From positions 19,940 to 83,939 of the forward strand of contig NZ_QOLD01000081.1 in the NCBI RefSeq assembly GCF_003333305.1: 64,000 nucleotides of DNA. The letters are read 5' to 3'. Under the pieces are notes generated by a model. That model did no database searches, was not told where the DNA came from, and saw only the letters and a list, made by a program, of their open reading frames with translations. How positions within the stretch are numbered: the stretch's first letter is position 1; each line of letters opens with the position of its first letter. Below are positions 8,698-19,167 of this stretch, one piece after another. The stretch comes from Candidatus Colwellia aromaticivorans. Lineage in GTDB: Bacteria > Pseudomonadota > Gammaproteobacteria > Enterobacterales > Alteromonadaceae. A program made the translations under genes and the position numbers.

Positions 8698-11600
8698 TTA
8701 AGTGGTTATGTTATTTGGTACTTTTTCGCAATTTAGACTTAGTAACATTAACTCCCGCAAGGCTACAGAGAACATAGCAAACTCATGAGTTTGACCTACT
8801 TTAAAGTCTGATAAAATATGTTGCCAACGTGTAATAGGTATTTCATTAACTTCCATCCAAGTATCAAGCATATCATCAAGATCTTCAACTTTCACATCAC
8901 AGTCACATTGCAACACAACAACGGCTAATGAACGTTGTTGCCAGTCAAGTTCTTCTCTAAAAGATGCTCTAGCAAGTGCTTGCCAATGATTAGCGACAGT
9001 CTGACGAGTAATTTGCTCTAAGAACCAATGTAGCTCTAAACGAACGCCTAATTTAAAGTATAAATTAGCCACAAGTTCAACATTTTTACCTTCTTGTTCA
9101 GCTATACCGGCAATATCTAATACTGAGAAAATAGTACTTAATTGCGATATACGTTGAGCAATTTCTTTGGGTACGTCTGCGGCCACTAAATCACTTTCAA
9201 CGCGTTGTAGCTCTTTTGCTTCTTCCGCTATAATAAAGTCATTAAGCTTTTTAGATAAGATAGTAAACGTTGGCTGATACAGCGCTATTGTTTGCTCTAT
9301 AGAAACTGCTTTATTGCGATGACGTAAAAACCAACGTGTTGCTCTTCTGACTGTACGACGATATTGAAATAACATTTCTGTTTGAATAGCGGTAGAAATT
9401 TTATTATTTAATATTTCAATTTTTTGCCAAAACTCTTCTAACTCAAAGATCGCACAAGCCATGGTGTAACTATTGGCTATTTCAACGACAGCAGCGCCTG
9501 TTTCTTCTTGCATACGATTTACAAAATTAAACCCCATATCATTACCAATTTTATTGGCTAGTTTAGTCGCAATAATTTCTGCACGCAAAGGATGCTGTTG
9601 CATTTCATCTTGATATTTATCACGCAACTGTTTAGGAAAAGCACTGACTAATAATCGGTTATGATAAGGGTTATCCGTTATCTCTTTATGAACTAACTCT
9701 TCTTTAAGTACCATTTTGCTATACGCAAGTAAAACAGCAAGCTCAGGGCGTGTTAAGCCATTGCCTTTAGCGATTCTATCAGTAATTTCTTCATCATCTG
9801 GAATAAACTCTAATGCTCTATCAAGTTTACCTGCTCGTTCTAAGTCCTGAATAAAGCGCACTTGCTCTTTCATATGATTAACACCACGTTTGGCGGTAAT
9901 AGACAATGAATGTGTTTGACGATAACAATCTTCAATGACTAAATCACCGACTTCTTCAGTCATATCATAAAGTAATTTATTACGTTGTTTAACCGTTAAA
10001 TCACCATTTTGTACTAAGCTATTAAGTAATATTTTTATATTAACTTCATTATCGGAACAATCAACACCACCCGCATTATCAACTGCATCGGTATTAATAC
10101 GGCCACCATTAGCGGCAAATTCAATACGGCCAAGTTGTGTTAATCCTAAGTTACCGCCTTCACCAACAACTTTAGCCTGTAGTTCACCACCATTAATTCT
10201 TAAGGCATCGTTTGCTCTATCACCTACTTCTAAGTGCGTTTCTTTACTGCTTTTAACATAGGTACCAATACCGCCATTCCATAACAAGTCAACTTCCATC
10301 GTTAAAATTGCTTGGATCAAATCATTAGGAGACATGCTTTGTTTTTGCGTCCCTATCATTTTTTTGATTTGCGGTGTTAATTTGATCGACTTCACATGAC
10401 GGCTAAAAATACCACCGCCTTTTGAAATCAACTCTGCATTGTAATCTTCCCAGCTACAGCCAGGCATATTAAATAACCGCTCACGCTCTGGATAAGTTTT
10501 CGCTGAATCAGGGTTAGGGTCTATAAAGATATGCATGTGATTGAATGCTGCTTGTAAGCAAATGTGTTTTGATAACAGCATGCCATTACCAAATACATCT
10601 CCCGCCATGTCACCAATGGCAATACAGGTAAAATCTGTACTTTGGCAATCAATATCCATTTCTCTGAAGTGGCGTTTTACCGACTCCCACGCACCTTTTG
10701 CAGTAATACCCATGGCTTTATGATCATAACCAACACTCCCGCCAGAAGCGAAAGCATCACCTAACCAGAAATTATATTCATCAGAGATACCATTGGCGAT
10801 ATCAGAGAAGGTTGCAGTACCTTTATCGGCTGCTACAACAAGATAAGCATCATCTTCATCAAGGCGTACAACATCGACAGGAGGAACTACTTTACCATTA
10901 ACAATGTTGTCAGTAATGTCTAATAAAGCACGAATAAAAGTACGATAACATTCTTTACCCGCTTCAAATATTTCTTGACGAGTTCCCTTTGGTAATTGTT
11001 TACAAACAAAGCCACCTTTAGCACCTACCGGCACAATGACCGTATTTTTAACTTGTTGTGCTTTTACTAGACCTAAAACTTCGGTACGGAAATCTTCACG
11101 CCTGTCAGACCAACGTAACCCACCTCGAGCAACTTTACCACCGCGTAAATGCACACCTTCAACTTGGGGTGAATAAACAAATATCTCAAATTTTGGTACC
11201 GGTTGTGGCATTTCACTAATTTTTTCTGGTACCATTTTGAACGAAATATATGGTTTCTCGCCCATAAGTTTATCCAGTTGGAAATAGTTAGTACGAATAG
11301 TCGCACTGATCATTTCAACAAAGCGTCGAATGATACGGTCATCGTCTAAGTTAGCAACATTATCCAATGAACCTTCGATAGACTCTAGCAACTTTGTATG
11401 TGCTTTATCTTTTACATTCTCAGCAAATTTATTATGAGGATCAAAACGTTGTATGAATAAATTTATTAATAATTGCGCAATGCTAGGATAACGAGCAAAA
11501 GTATCTTCGATATAACTTTGACTAAAGCGACCACCAATTTGACGTTCATATTTAGCAAAGGCGCGTAAAATAGAAACTCTACGCCCTTCAATCCCTGCAC

Positions 11601-13572
11601 CTAATACTAATCGGTTAAAGCCATCATCTTCTAAATCGCCCTGCCAGACTTTAGCAAAGGCATCTTGGAAGAGTGTACTCACGGTCTGAATATTAAAATC
11701 ATTTTCGCCATTAATAAGCATAGAGAAATCTAAAATCCAGTAGGTTTCCCCATCCGTTGTTTTAATAGCATAGGGGCTTTCACCAATAACACGTAAGCCA
11801 AAGTTCTCTAAAATAGGTAACACATCCGATAGATGAATTGGATCGCCTTTATGGAATAATTTTAATTTGACAAAGCGACTACCAGTTTGTTCTTCTAAAG
11901 GTTGGTAAAACAACATTTCTAAACCATCAGAAAAATTTACTCTTTCTAATTTTTCGATATCAACAATCGCAGATCCTGGTAATACTTCGTCTTTATAGGC
12001 TTGAGGAAAGTGTATATATTTTCGACTTAATGCTTTCGCTGCAACTTCACCTTTATTGGCGACTAGTGCACTCACTAATTTGTCATCCCAGCTTCGTGCG
12101 GCTTCATTTAAATTAATTTCAATTTCTTTCACGTTAATATCTACTTTTGTTGACTTAACCTTAACAATATAATGTGTTCTGGCTTGCACTGATTCAGAGA
12201 AGTAGGTGTTAAACTCAACTTCTTCATCACTTCCAAATGCTTCTTGCAACAAGTGCTGAGTTTCAATACGTAATTCAGTGTTATAACGCTCACGTGGTAC
12301 ATAAACCATACAAGAATAAAAGCGATCAAAAGCATCACGCCTGACAAATAAACCGCAGTAGTCACGCTCTTGCATTTGCAAAATTCCCAACACATTTTGC
12401 AATAGTTCATTAATATTACTTTGTAATATTTCATCTCTAGGATACGTTTCAAGAATATTAATCAATGTTTTATAGGCGTGTGTTCCTTTGGCAAAACCTG
12501 AAGAGTCACATACATCTTTTACTTTAGATTTAATTAACGGTAAATCTAAAGCACTGTTAGTGTAATAAGCAGAGCCAAACAAACCAATAAATCGTTCTTC
12601 ACCGATAACGTTACCTTTGGAATCAAAACGTTTTATACCGATATAATCAAGTTGCGCAGGTCTGTGCACTCTTGAGCGAGAATTAGTTTTGGTGAGAATT
12701 AGGTGGTTTTCACCTAAAGCGATGTCACGCCCCGACTCATTTAAGCTTGAAATTAAACGGTTTGAAATTGTAGTAGAGTTTTTCATTAAACCTAAACTAG
12801 AATCCATGTTTGCTACAAGTTCAATATCACCTTGTACCGCAGTAACATCGTATGAACGATAACCCATTAAGGTAAAATTATTGTTTGCTAACCATGACAA
12901 AAACTCTACCGTATCATCCTTTGCGTTTTTACTACCGGGTAACGTAGACTTTTTAACATCATCGAGAACCTTGTCAAACTGTTGAAGCATAGGTTGCCAA
13001 TCGTTAACAGTTAATGTGATATCTTCAACAACACTTAATAGTTCATCTTTTATAAGATCTAATTCTTCTTTGGTCGACTGTCTATCTATTTCAATAAAAA
13101 AGATACTTTCTTCTGATGTCGCTTTAATTTTAGAATCAACGTTAGACGCCAGTTGAGTAATATTTCTATTTTTTCCTCGCACTAATTTTAATGGTAAACT
13201 CAACATCAGATGTGGCGATAGACCCAATCGATTTAAGGCTATGCGAATAGAATCAACTAAAAAAGGCATGTCTTTAACGATCACTTCAATAATAGTATGA
13301 CTTGATTTCCAACCATTTTTACTTACCGATGGATTAAAAACATGAATGAGAGGAGTGTCATCCGTATGTTCATTAAGCGTACTCCACAAACTCAATGTAG
13401 CACCATACATGTCACTGTCATTTCTATTTGATAAATCGAGAGAAGAAATATTGCCATATAATAAAGACGAAAACTGTTCGACTAAATCGGCTGTGTCTTG
13501 AGGGAGCTTTTTCTTTATTAATTGTGCTACATTTTTTAGTATCACTGATGGAGAACCATTAACTAACGCCAT
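8698..13572 (-). CDS. NAD-specific glutamate dehydrogenase, large (about 180 kDa) type
   Basis: This enzyme oxidatively deaminates glutamate to 2-oxoglutarate with NAD, a catabolic role. The 1624 residues fit the 1600-residue bacterial NAD-GDH family, with long N-terminal ACT-like regulatory regions, a central catalytic domain and a C-terminal helical region. Catalytic-domain motifs include RGGLRWSDRREDFRTEVLGLVKAQ (given by its ends), PVGAKGGFV, DKGTATFSDIAN, GGSVGYDHK and GDMAGDVFGNGM, followed by GEGGNLG and NAGGVDCSDNEVN. The start has AAGGAA upstream. It is a single gene with its own terminator. Regulation is not visible, but allosteric control through the N-terminal region is known for the family. 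Confidence 0.95.
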   Translation of the reverse strand: MALVNGSPSVILKNVAQLIKKKLPQDTADLVEQFSSLLYGNISSLDLSNRNDSDMYGATLSLWSTLNEHTDDTPLIHVFNPSVSKNGWKSSHTIIEVIVKDMPFLVDSIRIALNRLGLSPHLMLSLPLKLVRGKNRNITQLASNVDSKIKATSEESIFFIEIDRQSTKEELDLIKDELLSVVEDITLTVNDWQPMLQQFDKVLDDVKKSTLPGSKNAKDDTVEFLSWLANNNFTLMGYRSYDVTAVQGDIELVANMDSSLGLMKNSTTISNRLISSLNESGRDIALGENHLILTKTNSRSRVHRPAQLDYIGIKRFDSKGNVIGEERFIGLFGSAYYTNSALDLPLIKSKVKDVCDSSGFAKGTHAYKTLINILETYPRDEILQSNINELLQNVLGILQMQERDYCGLFVRRDAFDRFYSCMVYVPRERYNTELRIETQHLLQEAFGSDEEVEFNTYFSESVQARTHYIVKVKSTKVDINVKEIEINLNEAARSWDDKLVSALVANKGEVAAKALSRKYIHFPQAYKDEVLPGSAIVDIEKLERVNFSDGLEMLFYQPLEEQTGSRFVKLKLFHKGDPIHLSDVLPILENFGLRVIGESPYAIKTTDGETYWILDFSMLINGENDFNIQTVSTLFQDAFAKVWQGDLEDDGFNRLVLGAGIEGRRVSILRAFAKYERQIGGRFSQSYIEDTFARYPSIAQLLINLFIQRFDPHNKFAENVKDKAHTKLLESIEGSLDNVANLDDDRIIRRFVEMISATIRTNYFQLDKLMGEKPYISFKMVPEKISEMPQPVPKFEIFVYSPQVEGVHLRGGKVARGGLRWSDRREDFRTEVLGLVKAQQVKNTVIVPVGAKGGFVCKQLPKGTRQEIFEAGKECYRTFIRALLDITDNIVNGKVVPPVDVVRLDEDDAYLVVAADKGTATFSDIANGISDEYNFWLGDAFASGGSVGYDHKAMGITAKGAWESVKRHFREMDIDCQSTDFTCIAIGDMAGDVFGNGMLLSKHICLQAAFNHMHIFIDPNPDSAKTYPERERLFNMPGCSWEDYNAELISKGGGIFSRHVKSIKLTPQIKKMIGTQKQSMSPNDLIQAILTMEVDLLWNGGIGTYVKSSKETHLEVGDRANDALRINGGELQAKVVGEGGNLGLTQLGRIEFAANGGRINTDAVDNAGGVDCSDNEVNIKILLNSLVQNGDLTVKQRNKLLYDMTEEVGDLVIEDCYRQTHSLSITAKRGVNHMKEQVRFIQDLERAGKLDRALEFIPDDEEITDRIAKGNGLTRPELAVLLAYSKMVLKEELVHKEITDNPYHNRLLVSAFPKQLRDKYQDEMQQHPLRAEIIATKLANKIGNDMGFNFVNRMQEETGAAVVEIANSYTMACAIFELEEFWQKIEILNNKISTAIQTEMLFQYRRTVRRATRWFLRHRNKAVSIEQTIALYQPTFTILSKKLNDFIIAEEAKELQRVESDLVAADVPKEIAQRISQLSTIFSVLDIAGIAEQEGKNVELVANLYFKLGVRLELHWFLEQITRQTVANHWQALARASFREELDWQQRSLAVVVLQCDCDVKVEDLDDMLDTWMEVNEIPITRWQHILSDFKVGQTHEFAMFSVALRELMLLSLNCEKVPNNITT

Positions 13573-13878
13573 ACCGTATTCCTTTTGATATTATTTTAAC
13601 AGAAAGCTTGTAATAATTTAGGTTGCACTCTCTTTTTACGTTATGTATTCAATTGTGGGTAAAGTAAGAGTTTTGTTGCTTTTTATTTCTTTTATTTTGC
13701 ACTTTTAATCAAACGTAGTAATTAAACTAACTTATTTTATGACTATATAAAACATTTACTGAAAATATTTAGTGACGGATTTTGTAGTGTAGTACAGATT
13801 TTATAAGTTAATTTAGCGTGTTTCTGGTACTTTTTATTTACAACAAATATTCATGTAGTTCTTTAAACCTATTTGTAT
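13573..13878. other. AT-rich upstream region of the glutamate dehydrogenase gene
   Basis: About 300 bases without a credible reading frame precede gdh. They presumably hold its promoter, but several weak AT-rich candidates are equivalent and I cannot choose one. No palindrome or riboswitch-like structure stood out. Confidence 0.5.
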
Positions 13879-14062
13879 ATACCCATGATACTTCAAGATG
13901 TGCGTTTCAGGACAGCTGAACGATTCATGATCAAGGCGCATCTTTTTATTAAGGGTCGTTCAGGAGAATGTGCTCCTGAACAACCATTATCTTCAATCAA
14001 AGCCTTGCCTAAAGACGTTTCTAACTCCAGCTGAATCCAACATATTGAAGTAACATGGGTAT
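13879..14062. repeat. MITE-like repeat element B
   Basis: A 184-base element has terminal inverted repeats of about 24 bases (ATACCCATGATACTTCAAGA at 13879; complement ending CATGGGTAT at 14062) with three mismatches. Read on the minus strand it follows element C closely but lacks C's middle part. It contains a strong hairpin, TTCAGGAG / CTCCTGAA. It lies between the RND permease terminator and the gdh upstream region. Confidence 0.75.
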
Positions 14063-14079
14063 ACACAGTGACAGGATAT

Positions 14080-14114
14080 AAAAAAAGCCCTTAATAAATA
14101 ATTATTAAGGGCTT
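14080..14114 (-). terminator. Terminator after the RND permease gene
   Basis: A 12-base-pair stem AAGCCCTTAATA / TATTAAGGGCTT is followed on the minus strand by a run of seven T. It lies 28 bases after the permease stop. Confidence 0.9.
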
Positions 14115-14141
14115 CTTAGTTATCTAAAGTATTTTTTATAA

Positions 14142-16460
14142 CTAATATTTTTTATTGAGCCATAGAAATGCTGACAAAGCAGGTAATACAATAACTGCGG
14201 CTAGCATATTAACTAAAAACATAAAGGTTAATAATATGCCCATATCTACTTGAAATTTCAAATCAGAGAAGAACCATGTTGATACCCCAATGGCAAGAGT
14301 TACACCTGTAATCAACACAGCACTACCACGCTCTTTAAGCGCCGCAAGGTAGGCATCATGTACATTTGCACCTGCTTTCAATTTTGCACTCATGGTTGAT
14401 AAAATGTAAATGCCATAATCAACACCAATACCAACTCCTAGGGCTATTACTGGTAGAGTAGAAACTGTTAACCCTATATCTAACACCGTCATTAACCACT
14501 GAGCCAAGGTTGATACTACATATAAAGGTAATACAACAACAATCGTTGCTCTTATGCTTCTAAAGCTTAATAAACATAAAATAATAACGGCACCATAGAC
14601 ATAAAGCATCATAGGTAACTGAGCCTGTGCTACAGCTTCATTAGTTGCCGCCATAACACCAACAGGACCCGATGCAAGCTTGAACTGTAATTGCTTATTG
14701 CCTAGTTCAGCTGCGGCTAATTTAACTTCATCAATCACACGATCAATGGTTTCAGCTTTATGATCTTGTAAGAATAAGATAACGGGCATAACACTACAAT
14801 CACTGTTTAATAAACCACTTGAAGAAGGTACGCGAGCAATAGATTGTACTAGTGTTTGCTGGTTACGAGGAATCACACGCCATTTGGGATTACCTTCGTT
14901 ATAACCGGCATTAACTAATTTAGATATTGAAGCTAAACTCACTGCAGATTGAATCCCTTCAACATTTTCCATACGCCATTGAAATCGATCAATAGTATTC
15001 ATGGTATCGTAATAAGTACAAGCATCAGGCGTAGATTCAATGATCACCGACATATAATCAACACTGATTGCGTACCGGTTAGTAATTAAAAACGTATCTT
15101 GGTTATAGCGAGAAGACTCATGCAATGCCGGTGCTCCTGCATGTAATTCACCAATCTTTAAACTTTGTGAATTAAACCAACCAGTAGCATACAAGATAAC
15201 GGTTAACACTAAGATTATTAATGCTGGCCCTTTTTTTGCAAAGCTCGCCATAAAACGCCAAACAATACTCTCTTCACCAATATTACCGGCATGATTTTTT
15301 CTGTCTTTAGGTGTAATCGTTAAATAAGAAACCAGTAATGGTAGTAATAGTAGATTAGTTAAAATAATCATAGCTACACCTAATGATGCAGTGATAGCTA
15401 ATTCTCGAATGATACCAATATCAATTGAAAGCAAAGTCAAAAAACCAACAGTATCAGACAATAAAGCAATACCACCAGGAATTAATAAAGCCCTAAAACT
15501 CGCTTGGGCAGCTGCTTGGCTAGACAAACCAAGGCTCACCTGCTTAACCACTGAATTAATCATTTGCACGCCATGGCTAACACCAATAGCAAACACTAAA
15601 AATGGCACTAATATAGACATGGGATCAAGCCCAAACCCAAGCGTAGATAGCATACCCATTTGCCAAATAACGGCAACTAAAGAGCATGCTATAGGCAGTA
15701 ATGTCAAACTAATCGAATGACAGAAAAAGAAGACCATAATAGCGGTTATCGCAATAGCAATGGCAAAAAATACGACAACTCCTTTAGCACCTTCTGCAAC
15801 ATCCCCCACCATTTTAGCAAAGCCAATTATATGAATTGATATATTATCTTTTTCAAATGTATGTCTTACTTCCTGCTCTAGTTGTGCAGCCATGTTTAGC
15901 GTATCAAGCTTTTCTCCTGTATTTGGATTAAAATCCATTAAAGAAGCTTTAACCATGGCACAACTATAATCATCAGCAACAATGCTACCAACAATACCTG
16001 CTTTTTCAATATTACCTTTTACAATAGCTAAGCCACGTGCATTTGCTTGAAAATCAGCAGGGATTACTGGTCCGCCAGCAAAACCATCTTCGACTACTTC
16101 GACGAAACGGGTGCTAGGAGAATATAATGATTTAACCTGAATACGATCAATACCGGGTATAAAAAATAGCTTATCGTGCACTCCTTTCAACGCATCAAAA
16201 AATTTAGCAGTAAATATATCACCATCACTATTACATACAGAGATTAAAATATTATTGGCACCGCCAAAATTTTCACTATGTTTTAAATAGGTTTTCATAT
16301 AATCATGGTTAAGTGGAATATTTTTAGTAAAAGAGGCATCTAGCTTTATTTGTGTTGCTTGAAACATCAAGAAAGCACTCACTAAAACAAAAAGCATCAA
16401 CACCAAAAACTTGTGGCGGAATAGACCTATTTCTAAACGGTTGGCAAGGGAAATTTTCAT
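14142..16460 (-). CDS. RND/MMPL-superfamily permease
   Basis: This 772-residue inner-membrane protein has the two-fold RND layout. There is one TM helix near the N-terminus (residues 18-36) and a periplasmic domain with Cys residues. Five TM helices follow around residues 225-385, then another TM near 410, a second periplasmic domain and a final helix bundle around 625-770. LPVIALGVGIGVDYGIYIL is the characteristic RND helix with Gly/Asp. At this size it resembles MMPL/hydrophobe-type exporters rather than AcrB-type pumps. It is the last gene of the DUF1302-DUF1329-YCF48-RND module and starts 55 bases after the YCF48 gene. The substrate is unknown; a lipid or other hydrophobic molecule is a reasonable inference from the partner families. 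Confidence 0.88.
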   Translation of the reverse strand: MKISLANRLEIGLFRHKFLVLMLFVLVSAFLMFQATQIKLDASFTKNIPLNHDYMKTYLKHSENFGGANNILISVCNSDGDIFTAKFFDALKGVHDKLFFIPGIDRIQVKSLYSPSTRFVEVVEDGFAGGPVIPADFQANARGLAIVKGNIEKAGIVGSIVADDYSCAMVKASLMDFNPNTGEKLDTLNMAAQLEQEVRHTFEKDNISIHIIGFAKMVGDVAEGAKGVVVFFAIAIAITAIMVFFFCHSISLTLLPIACSLVAVIWQMGMLSTLGFGLDPMSILVPFLVFAIGVSHGVQMINSVVKQVSLGLSSQAAAQASFRALLIPGGIALLSDTVGFLTLLSIDIGIIRELAITASLGVAMIILTNLLLLPLLVSYLTITPKDRKNHAGNIGEESIVWRFMASFAKKGPALIILVLTVILYATGWFNSQSLKIGELHAGAPALHESSRYNQDTFLITNRYAISVDYMSVIIESTPDACTYYDTMNTIDRFQWRMENVEGIQSAVSLASISKLVNAGYNEGNPKWRVIPRNQQTLVQSIARVPSSSGLLNSDCSVMPVILFLQDHKAETIDRVIDEVKLAAAELGNKQLQFKLASGPVGVMAATNEAVAQAQLPMMLYVYGAVIILCLLSFRSIRATIVVVLPLYVVSTLAQWLMTVLDIGLTVSTLPVIALGVGIGVDYGIYILSTMSAKLKAGANVHDAYLAALKERGSAVLITGVTLAIGVSTWFFSDLKFQVDMGILLTFMFLVNMLAAVIVLPALSAFLWLNKKY

Positions 16461-16515
16461 AACGTATTACAATCCAATTGTTCTTATTTTTATGGTTTAA
16501 CTTTTAAAAGAAAGT

Positions 16516-17541
16516 TTACAAAGAAATGATTTTAACTCCAACATCAGAAACAACAATCAATTGATTATTAAACCAGACCCCTGCAATTAGGGATTTACCA
16601 TCTTTCTGGTTTCTTAAACTATAGCTTTGACCATCATCATTACTTTCAAGCAAGGTACCATTATTTGCGAGTAGAAAAATGCGATTATCACTCGTTAAAA
16701 CAATATCATTGATCAATGCCGTAGTATTTGTTTGACGTTGTTGCCATGGTGTACCATTTTTTGAACTTCTAAAAACATGCCCACGTAAGCCAACCACAAG
16801 CAGATTGCCTTTCAAAGTTCGAGTTATGTCAAAGAATGAGCCTTGATAAATTTCATCTAATAGTTGCCAGGTTTTACCAAAATCATAACTTTTAGCAATT
16901 AACCCAATTTCACCCACCATATAGAGTGTACGTCCATCAAGCACTAAGCGATTAAAATGAGGTAGAATAGAGGATGCTTCATCTAGGTAAGCTTCCTCGT
17001 CTTCTTGTTTTAGCTCGGCTAGATATTCAGCATCGTCAGGTAATAAGAACTCACTATGAAATTCTTTTTGCCATGTTTTACCGCCATCTAAAGTACGAAA
17101 TAAAAGTCCATAGGCACCAATAGCCAAACCCTCTAGTGGTGTTTTGAACACTACATTAAGTAATGGTTTTTCTAATGTAGGTTTGTATTGCTGAACTTGC
17201 CACGTTAAACCACCATCTTGACTATGCAAAATCGTGGCATCATGGCCAACGGCCCAACCAAGCAGCTCATTATAAAAAAACACATTGGTTAAGGTTGTTT
17301 GAACAGGCACACTAGATTGTTGCCAGTTCACACCATCACTAGACATAATAATATGACCGTGCTCACCAACCGCCACTAGTTTAACTTGTCCAATGGTGGT
17401 TATGTCTAATAATAACGATTGACTCGCTAAAGGAGCTTTCACTGAAGGAATATAAGCAGTTGAAGAAGAGTCTGCAGCCAAACTTACTAGGCTGTATGAG
17501 TAAAGTAAAAAGCTCATCAATAAAGGTAAAACAAAAGGCAT
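16516..17541 (-). CDS. YCF48/BNR-repeat periplasmic protein
   Basis: This 341-residue secreted protein has a signal peptide at residues 1-22. Repeated beta-propeller blades are seen in phrases such as GWAVGHDATILHSQDGGLTWQ, LAIGAYGLLFRTLDGGKTW and MVGEIGLIAKSYDFGKTW, the bacterial neuraminidase/YCF48 pattern. In cyanobacteria YCF48 assists photosystem II assembly; proteobacterial relatives such as this one usually sit beside RND permeases and are often misnamed after it. Here it probably acts as a periplasmic or surface accessory to the adjacent permease. A GAGAA ribosome-binding site precedes the ATG. Confidence 0.88.
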   Translation of the reverse strand: MPFVLPLLMSFLLYSYSLVSLAADSSSTAYIPSVKAPLASQSLLLDITTIGQVKLVAVGEHGHIIMSSDGVNWQQSSVPVQTTLTNVFFYNELLGWAVGHDATILHSQDGGLTWQVQQYKPTLEKPLLNVVFKTPLEGLAIGAYGLLFRTLDGGKTWQKEFHSEFLLPDDAEYLAELKQEDEEAYLDEASSILPHFNRLVLDGRTLYMVGEIGLIAKSYDFGKTWQLLDEIYQGSFFDITRTLKGNLLVVGLRGHVFRSSKNGTPWQQRQTNTTALINDIVLTSDNRIFLLANNGTLLESNDDGQSYSLRNQKDGKSLIAGVWFNNQLIVVSDVGVKIISL

Positions 17542-17730
17542 TAGCGAATTCTCAACATAATTATAAAAAATAGTTTTTATTCATCTAACCTTGGAAAATA
17601 CATAATTCCGTAGGTGTTTTGCACTGAATCTTGTGCATTAACCTTAATATTCTCAATTAAGACGCCATGAGGATAACATGAAGTGAATAGTTACAAAAAA
17701 CATTAACGATAAAAACAAATAATCAAAAGT

Positions 17731-17764
17731 TAAAATAAAAACGGCTAACACTAGTCAGCCGTTT
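17731..17764 (-). terminator. Terminator after the DUF1329 gene
   Basis: An 11-base-pair stem with one mismatch (AAACGGCTGAC / GTTAGCCGTTT on the minus strand) leads into TTTTATTTTAA. It lies 15 bases after the DUF1329 stop and partly separates the DUF1302-DUF1329 unit from YCF48-RND. Confidence 0.8.
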
Positions 17765-17778
17765 AACGTTGATAGCCG

Positions 17779-19152
17779 TTATCTACGGCCTTCTCGTCTT
17801 AGTGCTGATGGTGTGAAGTTTTTTTGCTTCAACTGCGCAGAGAAATCATACATTTTTTCTTCGTTATCTAAGCCTAATGCAATGTAACGACGTGATTGTA
17901 AGTCATGAAAAACATCTAACGTAGACCAAAGCGTCGGTACTTCATAATAATTAATCGTATGTGAAATACCTACACGATATAATTCATCACGGTTATCGTA
18001 AATATCGGTAATCGCTACTTGCCAGCTATCTTCGTCTATATAGAAAACACGTTTTTTATATATATGGCGAGTATCTTCTTTTAGACTTGCTTCAACAACC
18101 CAAACTCTATGCTTTTCGTAACGCACAAGTTCGGGGTTAACATGGCCAGGTTGTAATATTTCACTATATTTCACTTTGTCACTATGTAAACGATAATCAT
18201 TATAAGGAATAAGTAATTCTTGTTTCCCTTTCAATTCCCAGTTATAACGGTTTGGCGCACCATTATACATATCGAAATCATCTGTAGTTCTTAAACCATC
18301 AGATGCTGTTCCAGGTGCATCATAAGCAACATTAGGCGCACGACGAACACGGCGCTGTCCCGTATTATATGTCCATGCTTGACGTGGTGTTTTAATTTGG
18401 TCCATAGTTTCATGAACTAATAAAGCCGTACCTGCTAGCCGAGCTGGCTCGGTTACGTTTTGTTTAAACTTAAATAAAATATTTGTTTTTTCAAGTTCTG
18501 TTGGTGATGCACCTTTAACATTATAAGGCAATAATAACGATTCTCTCAGGCCTACCAGTGTATAACCACCTGAAGCAGTTGGTGCGGCTTGGCCACCTTG
18601 TCGTGTAACACTTTCGCCACGATAGCGTAAAGTATGATTCCAAATAGCTTCTAAACCATTCGCTGGTATAGGAAAAGGAATGCCAACCGCGGCTCCTTTA
18701 ATACCATTGCCCTCTTTAACTAATTCTGAACGTGTAGCGTTTGTATTTACCGCTTGATAAACATGTTCAGGGTAAGAAGCGCTACGGTGCGTTTGATAAA
18801 TATTCATCTTAAACGTTTCAGGATAAGTATCAAATAACTTAACTTGCCCTGGCGTTAGTAAATCTTTATGGTTTTCTAAGTTTTTAGCGGTTATCGTATA
18901 TTGAATCTTGTCATTAGGATAAGGGTCTACATGATGTTCGCCAACATTATACCCTTCAGGAGCCTTGGTAATACCGCCTGTCCACTCAGGGATAGAGCCA
19001 TCTTTATTGGCCGATTGAACGGCACCCATAGGGGTTAATTCTTTGCCTAGTTTATTAGCTTCATCCATTGATATTTTTGCCGATACTCCACTGGAAGCAA
19101 GGGCAACCGATATTGCTAATAATAATGAATTATTGTTCATATGAATTTTCAT
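17779..19152 (-). CDS. DUF1329 periplasmic protein
   Basis: This 457-residue protein has a signal peptide ending around residue 25 (SSGVSA). It carries typical DUF1329 text: KLGKELTPMGAVQSANKDGS, IPEWTGGI, YRGESVTRQGGQAAP, GQRRVRRAPNVAYD and KKRVFYIDEDSWQVA. The family is, to my knowledge, related to LolA/LolB-type lipid-carrying folds, and almost always accompanies DUF1302. It starts 15 bases after the DUF1302 stop, so the two are co-transcribed. An AAAGG site precedes the first ATG; a second Met four residues later is an alternative. A role in carrying a hydrophobic ligand between membranes is inference. Confidence 0.9.
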   Translation of the reverse strand: MKIHMNNNSLLLAISVALASSGVSAKISMDEANKLGKELTPMGAVQSANKDGSIPEWTGGITKAPEGYNVGEHHVDPYPNDKIQYTITAKNLENHKDLLTPGQVKLFDTYPETFKMNIYQTHRSASYPEHVYQAVNTNATRSELVKEGNGIKGAAVGIPFPIPANGLEAIWNHTLRYRGESVTRQGGQAAPTASGGYTLVGLRESLLLPYNVKGASPTELEKTNILFKFKQNVTEPARLAGTALLVHETMDQIKTPRQAWTYNTGQRRVRRAPNVAYDAPGTASDGLRTTDDFDMYNGAPNRYNWELKGKQELLIPYNDYRLHSDKVKYSEILQPGHVNPELVRYEKHRVWVVEASLKEDTRHIYKKRVFYIDEDSWQVAITDIYDNRDELYRVGISHTINYYEVPTLWSTLDVFHDLQSRRYIALGLDNEEKMYDFSAQLKQKNFTPSALRREGRR

Positions 19153-19167
19153 ACTTGTTGCCTTTTC

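Noticed and set aside
16516..17541. Photosystem II assembly factor
   Set aside because: Similarity is to the YCF48/BNR propeller fold only; there are no photosynthesis genes and the neighbours are an RND permease and DUF1302/DUF1329 genes.
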